Below, in pieces: positions 35,624-60,000 of a stretch of 60,000 nt of DNA (its first letter is position 1; the number at the start of each line of letters is the position of its first letter). Made by a program: the position numbers and the translations under genes. Below the pieces are notes generated by a model, which was given only the letters and a program-made list of their open reading frames with translations, searched no databases and was not told the origin of the DNA. The stretch is taken from the NCBI GenBank assembly GCA_964035545.1, contig OZ037768.1, forward strand, positions 297,501-357,500, in the 5' to 3' direction. Origin of the DNA: Bugula neritina (Eukaryota; Bryozoa; Gymnolaemata; Cheilostomatida; Bugulidae).

Positions 35624-36715
35624 GCACAGTCACCACTAGCCTTGCCTTGCTCATATGCTTGATATTAGCTCCTGCTCAGTGCCCGCCCCTTCCTGTGCCA
35701 CGCCCCTTACTGTCACCAGCTGTCACGGGACCACTTAGCTGTCTGTATAGAGTATCTCAAAGTATTAAAGAAGCTAATATATTTTTTATTCCTTTTCTCA
35801 TCAGGTTTTTGGTGACTTATTTGAATGTACATTTTTGGCGCCGTGCCATAGACTGAGTTTATATTTGGTTGTATTTTTGTGGCTCCAAATTCATAAACTC
35901 ATAAATTTTACCAAAATCACTTGAAAAATATTTTTAACTATTTTTAATTTTTTATGGATGAACAAATGTAACAACTCTATAACTTAGTATATATTTTGCA
36001 GCAATTTCCCAAACAATGTGTAAACATTGGGACAGCCTTCAAACACAGTGGCTAGTTGTTTTACCTGTAAATTTATTATTTCTGCCAGAAAATTGTATTA
36101 TAGTTGATATATCATGATTGTAGTGCCCCCTATTATTTTTATCTGCGTGTATTTGAGTGTTATATTGTTGATTTTAGTTTCTAGTATATTTACGTAATAT
36201 GACTGAAGATATATAATTTATTATTTAGTGTGAGCAATTTATGTAGTTGAAAAGCATTATACATGTATGAATTTATATATTATATATATACACAAGTCAA
36301 TTTTATCTGTATAAAGATTTTACTAGTTTTCATTGTACTTGTATAGTAAAACTGTCCCAACGTCACAGCTTTATTCATGGACCTAGATTTGTAGTGTCTG
36401 TAGTATAAATAGATATTATTTGTTGTTAGAATACCATTCTTATAGACACTGATATATATATATATTATATGAAATATCTTTTTTATTTTTCTGGAATTAT
36501 TTAATGACAAATTACTTATGTCCATGAGAATTACCAAGTCTAACCAACCTTGGCATCATATGCAATGTTCAACTAATATATACAATTGGATTTTCATTAT
36601 ACATTTTATTTATACTATATTCTTCAATACTTTATGTGAATGACTAGCTATCCTTGAATATATTTTGAATTTATTTTGTGTATTTTAATAAATGTTGTTA
36701 CAGTAGGATGAAAGT
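35624..36715 (+). other. MEX3 3' UTR (about 1.1 kb, AU-rich)
   Basis: After the stop at 35623 the sequence becomes strongly AT-rich with no further gene, until AATAAA at 36687-36692. The length and composition fit a heavily regulated 3' UTR. MEX3 mRNAs are known in other animals to be controlled through their 3' UTRs, including by MEX3 itself; that it happens here is inference. Confidence 0.6.
36687..36692 (+). terminator. Polyadenylation signal, MEX3
   Basis: Canonical AATAAA, 1064 bases after the MEX3 stop, followed by a T/G-rich stretch (TGTTGTTACAG, then GTGGTTTTTGCTGTTGTT). Confidence 0.65.
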
Positions 36716-39700
36716 GGTTTTTGCTGTTGTTAAAAGTCAATAAGTAACCATTATATGCCTTAGTGCACTGAATGTGCGACTGCGCAGTACCAACTTGATT
36801 TAGCCATATCTATGTACTAGCAAGTCAATAAGGTGAGGCCTTATCAAAAACCAACAACTTAACCTTCAAATTGATATCATTTCTTGCCTCTAACGAGATG
36901 TGCATCACGAAACTATCCACAATGCTTGTACAAAGAAACAATATTACTTTTGAGCGGGAACCTCATCAAAAATTCACAAAGGCCTTTTTCTTTTCAATTC
37001 ATAAACCTCATGCAAACAAAGTTCCTTTATTTAGTCAATTATGGCCTTGGCAATGTCACATGATCAAATAATTGTGGATAGAGAATTTCCTTTGTTCACC
37101 GGCAGATACTGTTTTTGTAGTGGCCAAGTTGATGGAAGTATTAACAAAAGGGGTATAATTATTAGCCTTACATTTGATGCCTCAGCCTGGCTTGTTTACT
37201 ACAAGTTTACTACGACGATGTGAAGAGGTCGATCAGCCTTCTGCTATTCTAGATCGGCTTGACCTGATAGTGCGCTTGCTCCGCCCCTTTAGGGAGAAAA
37301 AAGCCGATTCCTTGTTTATAGTCTTGCGGTTAGCCTGTTTATATAGAATTAGGAATTTATTTGGTTTGTCCGTAGATGAATGAGTTATACTCGCCAGTCT
37401 CTCACCTTAGTTTCTGCCAGCAGTAGGCTACAATACCAGTATTATTTTGTAGCTTTCCAGTAGTAGGCACTTCAAGTCCTACTAGCACTTTGTTGAGTTC
37501 ATCAAAAGACTCAAAGCCCAACAATCCTACTAAATACTCACAGGAAATAATATTTCTTTATCTCAGCAACTAGGAGTGTCGCTCTGTTTGACAAAGGATT
37601 GCATCTATCATAACCCAACATGCAAACATACATTTAAAAGGTGATGCTAAATGAACATTTATAGCAAAAACAATTTAAATTAGAGTAATGATCAAATGAA
37701 TATATATTAGAATTTAGAGATATTTTAAAACATTGAGTAATAAATCAGTCTACTAAATTCTCAAAGAGAGAGAAGTCTCTATCTCCAACCATCTTGATTG
37801 ATTAACAGCCAAGAAAAGCAATTTTTGAGATAATTCTCATTTAACCTTCCTTTGGTGTTTTGGTTTTCAAACTCATTTAATTAGGATTTACTTTTCTTGA
37901 GATATTTTTACTATCAACACATAGCAATACACAGCTGGCACCCCCTCTCCTGCCACCTCTCCTTCCCTACCCCCCCCCCTCTCCTGTCATCTCTCCCCTT
38001 CCCTACCCCCTCACCAGGTATAAAACTGATATCAAGTGAACTTACATCCAGACATGACATTTCACAGCTTTTGTCTGCATTAGCAGCAGCTGTTCATTAC
38101 TGAGACTGCTGTTGTTGTTTACTGGTCAATTTAGCTTGTGATTACGTAACATAGCTTGGTAGCTATGTACCCTTTCAGACCAGTGTATAGAAAGGTCTAT
38201 ATGCATTCAATGGGCATTACATAACCCAGCTCATTAGTAAGCTGCTGCAATACCAAGTGGCCAACTGACTTCAGGTGGCTGTCCACAGTTGAAATCTAAA
38301 TCTCACTGCCTCCCTCTCAGTATTGACTATTATAATTTCACAAAGCACATCTAAAACCCCAGCCTATGAGTTATATTACACCTATGATGCAAGAATTTAC
38401 CTGTAGTGAAAATAAACCAACACAAATTTAAATAAAGCAAAAACCAACTTTTACTTTTGAAATAAAAAGGAGTTGAGTAACAGAGGGAGTGAAGGAGTGA
38501 GTGAGTGAGCCCATGTCTCTCTAGAATCAACAGTAAATGTGAGAACACAGCGTGTTCATTGTGCAGACCAAGTAGTGATGATAAGTCCTTTGTTCCCAGT
38601 ACAAAGCAGCAAATTAAATCAAAACTCAAGCTACACAAAAGCTACAATAAATTAATCAAATATTGTAAATTTAATGATTATTTTTTGGGTTTTAAACTTA
38701 GCAAGTGGCCAATGAGAGTTCAATATTGCATTCCCACCCTTTACCTGACTGTCCTTACCCAACTGGCACTCCAAACAATACTTTGAGTCAGGGGACATAA
38801 ATCAAATAGTTGTGTAAAATACTATCTGTATATGGAAATGCTGAGCCGTTTTATTTTACTCTGATATTTGTAAACAATAATTCTTCTTTTAATAAATTTA
38901 GTTATTGACTGTAAAGAAATTCCTAGTAAAAATATTACTAACTCAACAGATGTAGACTATTACAAGAGAGGAAATTTTAGTGCCAAAGTAATATTACATA
39001 AGCAGGCAGACTGGCTATAATAATGGAGGTATGAAAGACAATAGAGGTGCGAATATCTGGACTGTAATGTGATCAACTTATTCATTCAGTGCTTGATGAT
39101 TCATCAATCAAAGAATAATATACTACCTTTATGTTACTTTTCAGCATGTAGCCAATTTATTTTGGCAATCCTACTGAGTGTTATAGCAGTATATAACTAT
39201 ATGCCTCAGCTAATGTAGAAATAATACTGGCTAACCATATTCATTTTAATTTTAAATGCAACGTATTAGCCTTTGCACTCAGTGGCTTCATCCCTAGTAG
39301 CTCTTTTTGTAATGACTTCTAAGTGTATTCTTTGTCTATGTGGAAGGCAAAAAACAAAGTTAGCTTTAGCAAGAGCCCCATCAACTTGTGGACAGGTGTC
39401 CATATAACGTACCCTCAGCTTACAAAGATACCCTCCTTTGTTCTTAGGCTACTACCTTATAATGTTGGGTATTCGAGTCATGAAGCTTCATCTCTAGTCA
39501 CTGTAATGACAGTCTGTGTAGTTACAGCAAACAGTCCCAAACTAAAATTAGGATGCATTTTATAAACCAATTCAACTCGTTTATTAATTCAGCATTGAAA
39601 TTTTTGCAAAAGTCACCTGAGATGGAAGCCCATTTCTGTTAGCTAAAGGCTAGCTAGCAATACACGTCTGCTATAATAGAATGGAAGTAAACAGCAGACG

Positions 39701-42299
39701 TGACCTAGATAGCAGTTAGCTTGCTGTGACCTATATAGCCACTCAATAGCGCGCTATGACTAATGAGTGAGAATACTGTGGTGAGCAATACGCGGCCCGG
39801 ACTATGGTGAGCAATGCACGCTCGGACTACGGTGAATAATATTGAGTACGCCCTGTAGGTCTCGTTGGTGCAAGGTAGACAAGCACTAAATCACTGGGTG
39901 ATATTTACTGGAGGTGTCTCAACATTTACATATCTGTGAATCAACTCAACTGATTCATCAATGTCTAAATGATTTCTATTGAAGTCAGCAGAAGTGTGTC
40001 AGCCCACAAATGGTTAGTAGCAATAAATAGCAAGCTTAGTAATCTATGTGCTGCCATATGTTACATTAGTACTTCACCGATGATTCTCGTTATTCAGGCT
40101 GTTGGGACTGTCGGAGCAGCGGCTCAACAACCTAAGAAGCTGGTCATTTGGATTCCAAGTCTAAACTTTCAAATCAATAATGATTTACTCTGATAAATAA
40201 TACAGTAGCTGAGTCAGACGGAAACTTTAAATGGTCTGATTATTTCTCTTTGGGAGACTGGAGACTGTGTGACCACCCAACTTGCCATGCAGCATGAAAG
40301 CCCACACTATCACAAACAAGCAAACATGTGTTATGTAACATTACGTAACATTGAACACTGGAGATAGCATACATGGAGCATAAGTAATTGCATTTAACAA
40401 CTGACAAAGGAAATTTTACCATCTTACCCACACACGAGTGCTTTGTTTGTTGCTAAACATGCATCTTCATTAAACTTTATGCCTTGGGGTAACATTTCAA
40501 TTATTTGTGCTTCAATAATGTATACAATAAGGCCTTTAGAATAAATTTGATATTTGAAATTTGGAGCGCTAAATCCCATCTTTGTTTGGTGGACTGATGC
40601 TGGACTGAAAGGCATTTATCACCCGGAGTTATGTAACAGTTGAGATATGCCAAGTGAGGCTTGTTTCTAACAGTCTATAATTATGATGCATAAGAAAGGC
40701 TCACGATTATATGGCATGTATAAAGTAGCCGGTATTGTCACCTGTTGATGGATGGTTTCTTGCAAGCTCTGAATTTGCTAGTCCCAAACTCAGGGGTAAA
40801 CCAACACTCAGTGCCTTGTAGGGAGGGGGGAGAGGGTACTATCTCAATATAGAACTATCTCAATAGTAGTATTTATTAAATGAGAGGAGGGCATATAACT
40901 AGAATAAGGGAGGGTGGGGTCCTACAGCCCTATGGTTGTTTTTCTAAAATAACATTTCACAAATGTCAAATTGATATATAAATGGCACAAAAAACCAAAG
41001 ATTTTCCACATCTAAGAATTGAGAGTAGTGACATGAGAAAGTGGAAGGAATTTTGTACTCAGAAAAGACATTACAGTGACAGAAATAATGTCTAAATATT
41101 AACAAGATGTAAGAATATATGATAGGAATATCTGAGCTGTAAGGTAGCAGCTGAGTACACTGTATTACTCCGCACTGTATTACTCCGCAGTACAAGACTG
41201 CTCAACCAGCTAATAAGACTGATGATTATGTAAAGTGACCAGTGGTAGAGCGGTTAAACTGATCCAATACTCAAGCCAAAGAAATACATTATCTGAGACA
41301 GATTTAGCATGGATTGAGTGAAGCAGAGATGCAATAACCACCAAATGGTGGTATTAAATGGTAATTCCTACGTAGGAAAGCCTGTATCTCTCTAACATCT
41401 TAATTACCTACTGGAATAATTAATTGCATTACAGCATTCTCAAACTGATCTAAGGATTTATAAACCGGAATCCTTGCAACAATTTTCATAATGTTAGTTA
41501 CTAGCCAAGCAACCGTGTCATTTATACTTATTTACAAGGGGAGACAATTTCGATATAATTATTGTGTGTTATGAAGGTTTCCATAGTGAAGCAAAACAGG
41601 CTGACATTATTGAACAGTAAAACGAAATACAGTACTGAAGTTTGTAAAATAGATGGAGGGAATTTGACTTGTCATTCATCAGGTTACTCCCCAAGACCTA
41701 ACTAGCCATCAGCTGTTCCCTAACTGTTGATGTATTGGTATGGGAAGTATAACACACTTTCTTCACACACTCTCTCAATGACTGACTGCCTTAACATAAG
41801 TCATGTAAGCTACAATTCTGTCTTTCCTTCTGAATTTACAAAATTATCCAGTAGGAAGACGGCTGCATTAAACACAGCACTGTGTGAAGGTGTCTAGTTT
41901 CACAGTTGTGACAGCAGGTGTTGATGATGCTGTGTTATTCACTCCTTTAATCTTTGGCACTAAATGAGTCAGCATTGCCCCCCCCCCACTATGTTTTTTC
42001 ACCTCTCACTATATTTCCATACCAGAGTTCAAGTTTTCTAGACAGTTGAGTTATTTTGCAAGTTGGCCCAAAACAGAAGTAGCATATAATTTACAGCCTG
42101 TAGTCCTGAAACAGCTGGAGACGCGTACCATCCTGAGATAAACAAAACCAAAGGCTACAAGAAAAACACCAGTTTGATGTAATAAGTCTGAAAGTAATGC
42201 TAATTAATGAGGAGTAATAACTGTGGGTATCAACTCTACATCACGTAATAGTCTATTATAATCAACTCATCTATATGCACCTTTATATATCATAAACTG

Positions 42300-42313
42300 G
42301 TTGTCATGGCAAC
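42300..42313 (+). promoter_or_regulatory. Perfect RFX X-box motif
   Basis: GTTGTCATGGCAAC fits GTHNYYATRRNAAC fully and is close to the palindromic ideal GTTGCCATGGCAAC. No gene start is known nearby, so its role is unknown. Confidence 0.4.
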
Positions 42314-42775
42314 GCCTATTCTACAATAACAACATTCTAAAGTCTTCCCAGCGTTCAGTAGAAAGAAGCAGTATGTCTGCATATTCTAGTTTATATTAAT
42401 TAATAATTATTACAAAACACATGAATGGTAGACTTAAGCCTTGATGTACAGTTTAGGAAATGGGACACATATCAATTCAATAACTAAATATTTTCACATT
42501 GTTTGGAGGTAGTTCACACACACCACTTCCTGAAGTAGCAGTAAGCGAAACTACACTTTCAATGACCTTCAAATAAGCAGATAAATTTATTTCAATACTT
42601 TCACACCATTTGAACAGCCAGGAGTGAGTGAAACTGTTGGAGGAGTGAATAAGACAAAGAGTGACTGAGAGTACTAGATACTGTGCACCGGAACACAAAC
42701 TGCTGGTAGTCCGTGTGGGCTGCGGCCAAGCCACAAGTGGTGGTGCATTTTATTCACTTTCAGCTGCTTTCTACA

Positions 42776-43130
42776 GTTGCATGTGTATATCTACAGTTAC
42801 ATGTGTAGAGCTACTGTCTACAGTTACATGTGTAGAGCTACTGTCTACAGTTACATGTGTAGAGCTACTGTCTACAGTTGCGCGTGTAGAGCTACTGTCT
42901 ACAGTTACACGTGTAGAGCTACTGTCTACAGTTGCACGTGTAGAGCTACTGTCTACAGTTACATGTGTAGAGCTACTGTCTACAGTTACACGTGTAGAGC
43001 TACTGTCTACAGTTACGTGTGTAGAGCTACTGTCTGCAGTTGCGTGTGTAGAGCTACTGTCTACAGTTACACGTGTATAACTACTGTCTACAGTTACATG
43101 TGTAGAGCTACTGTCTACAGTTACATGTGC
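42776..43130. repeat. Minisatellite, 27-bp unit
   Basis: About 13 copies of a 27-bp unit, CTACAGTTACATGTGTAGAG plus CTACTGT. The unit contains the near-palindromic CTACA...TGTAG, so each copy can fold on itself. Confidence 0.9.
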
Positions 43131-43693
43131 ATATCTTATAAAACTGTTGAGATGAAAAGCAGAACATGACGTGCAGAAGTCACAACAATTAGCCTTGTTC
43201 TCTGCACAGCAACCAACACATGGAAGGGGGTACTCGGCATACCCCAGTAATGAAGATGTAATATGAACTTGGTAGTCATAGCAGTCAGACAGGAGTATAT
43301 AATATGTTGTGATGTTGAGATATTTAAGCTGCTCTAATAATGTTACTATTTATTGTGATAAAACATGACAACATGGGTATTAATCCTGCAGTACGCCAAG
43401 TAGCTGTAAACACATAGCCTGAGCACCTGCTACACATTGTACCACTCATGTAGAACTTATTCTATTCTCCTTCACCTTAACATGTGAATTGCAAACATAA
43501 TTCTTGGTTTAATTGTCAAAATTGTGTGACTTGCTGATGCTAAAGATATATCAATAAATATGTTAGCTGGAGGTGCACCATGCATGGCTAGATGCAGTAA
43601 GGGGGGGTGGGGGCAATCTGCCACCACAAGGAGAACCAGATTGCCGGTAAAGAGCTGATAGCTGTACAACATTAGCATGGGTATGTAGATATA

Positions 43694-43699
43694 TTTATT
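43694..43699 (-). terminator. Polyadenylation signal, COG1
   Basis: TTTATT on the plus strand reads AATAAA on the COG1 strand, about 105 bases past the stop codon. Confidence 0.65.
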
Positions 43700-43802
43700 T
43701 ATGGCATGAATATATCTTCACTAACATAACCAGTATTTTAAATAGAAACATTTTGAAGTATATTTTCAGAAGAATAAATAAAGTGCATAAACTGAATGCG
43801 GG

Positions 43803-59329
<15,527 letters not shown>

Positions 59330-59331
59330 CT

Positions 59332-60000
59332 GAAACAGTATTACAGAGAGGTTATCTGCACACAGTATTACAGAGAGGTTATCTGCACACAGTATTACAG
59401 AGTGGTTATCTGCACACAGTATGACAGAGAGGTTATCTGCATACAGTATTACAGAGAGGTTATCTGCACACAGTATTACAGAGAGGTTATCTGCACACAG
59501 TATTACAGAGTGGTTATCTGCACACAGTATGACAGAGAGGTTATCTGCATACAGTATTACAGAGAGGTTATCTGCATACAGTATTACAGAGTGATTATCT
59601 GCATACAGTATTACAGAGAGGTTATCTGCATACAGTATTACAGAGAGGCTATCTGCATACAGTATTACAGAGTGGTTATCTGCATACAGTATTACAGAGA
59701 GGTTATCTGCATACAGTATTACAGAGAGGTTATCTGCATACAGTATTACAGAGAGGCTATCTGCATACAGTATTACAGAGAGGTTATCTGCATACAGTAT
59801 TACAGAGTGGTTATCTGCATACAGTATTACAGAGAGGTTATCTGCATACAGTATTACAGAGTGGTTATCTGCATACAGTATTACAGAGTGGTTATCTGCA
59901 TACAGTATTACAGAGAGGTTATCTGCATACAGTATTACAGAGAGGTTATCTGCATACAGTATTACAGAGAGGCTATCTGCATACAGTATTACAGAGAGGC
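59332..60000 (-). repeat. Minisatellite, 27-bp unit, running off the window
   Basis: About 25 copies of a 27-bp unit, CAGTATTACAGAGAGGTTAT plus CTGCATA. It begins right at the acceptor of the COG1 exon at 59329 and continues past the right edge. It occupies the next upstream COG1 intron. Confidence 0.93.

Larger units (their letters stand above)
36716..43693. other. Intergenic region between MEX3 and COG1; no gene recognised
   Basis: About 7 kb of mostly non-repetitive AT-rich sequence. Open frames here are all under 100 codons, with no recognisable family and no convincing splice chains. It holds a C-rich pyrimidine patch (37935-38012), a hairpin with 10-base arms (39663-39702), a perfect X-box (42300-42313) and a 27-bp minisatellite (42776-43130). 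It could be regulatory sequence for MEX3, or hold a fast-evolving or non-coding gene I cannot see. Confidence 0.5.

Noticed and set aside
38505-38786. 93-codon frame in the gene-free region
   Set aside because: No recognisable domain, no splice context, and length expected by chance in this composition.
41241-41262. tRNA A-box-like TGGTAGAGCGG
   Set aside because: No B box (GGTTCRANTCC) follows within tRNA distance and no cloverleaf can be drawn.

Overview
This is a stretch of animal nuclear genome. It has spliced protein genes with GT-AG introns, AATAAA-type polyadenylation signals, decayed LINE-type retrotransposons and six conserved eukaryotic genes. Clean introns are short (for example 80-82 bases) and neighbouring genes lie about 0.4-1 kb apart on the left side, so a compact invertebrate genome fits. 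A sponge or other early-branching marine animal is my guess, not something the sequence proves.

Layout, left to right, with genes on strictly alternating strands: (1) 2725-9387 (+), the C-terminal 703 residues of a coiled-coil centriole/cilium protein of the CCDC146 (MBO2) family; its start lies upstream. (2) 12744-10352 (-), complete PEX12, a peroxisomal RING E3 subunit, 6 exons, 354 residues. (3) 13783-25669 (+), complete SMC5 of the SMC5/6 complex, 22 exons, 1048 residues, with a 5'-truncated LINE fragment antisense in intron 1. (4) 28260-26026 (-), complete COX10, mitochondrial heme O synthase, 6 exons, 405 residues. (5) 32676-35623 (+), complete MEX3-family RNA-binding RING protein, 2 exons, 588 residues, with a long AU-rich 3' UTR. 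(6) from beyond 60000 down to 43803 (-), the C-terminal half (515 residues, 11 exons) of COG1, a Golgi tethering-complex subunit. All exon models were joined by hand from splice signals, reading phase and family resemblance.

The six genes do not form a pathway. They are ordinary housekeeping or developmental genes: PEX12/SMC5 and COX10/MEX3 are divergent pairs; CCDC146/PEX12, SMC5/COX10 and MEX3/COG1 are convergent pairs.

The striking part is non-coding. Most of the larger introns are filled by a private minisatellite whose unit (11-43 bp) is found nowhere else in the window. In several cases the unit contains the exon-intron junction itself: the CCDC146 exon-9 acceptor, the SMC5 exon-11 and exon-14 donors, the COG1 acceptors at 44233 and 53600, and the PEX12 stop codon. 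Several arrays show higher-order duplication (694 bp, 792 bp, about 370 bp, 180 bp), and several are stop-free in the frame of the adjacent exon. Other notable items are a 141-bp near-perfect palindrome (29591-29731), an 89-copy perfect CGTG array upstream of MEX3, and perfect RFX X-box motifs, including six at exact 25-bp spacing inside SMC5. The 36.7-43.7 kb region holds no gene I can recognise.
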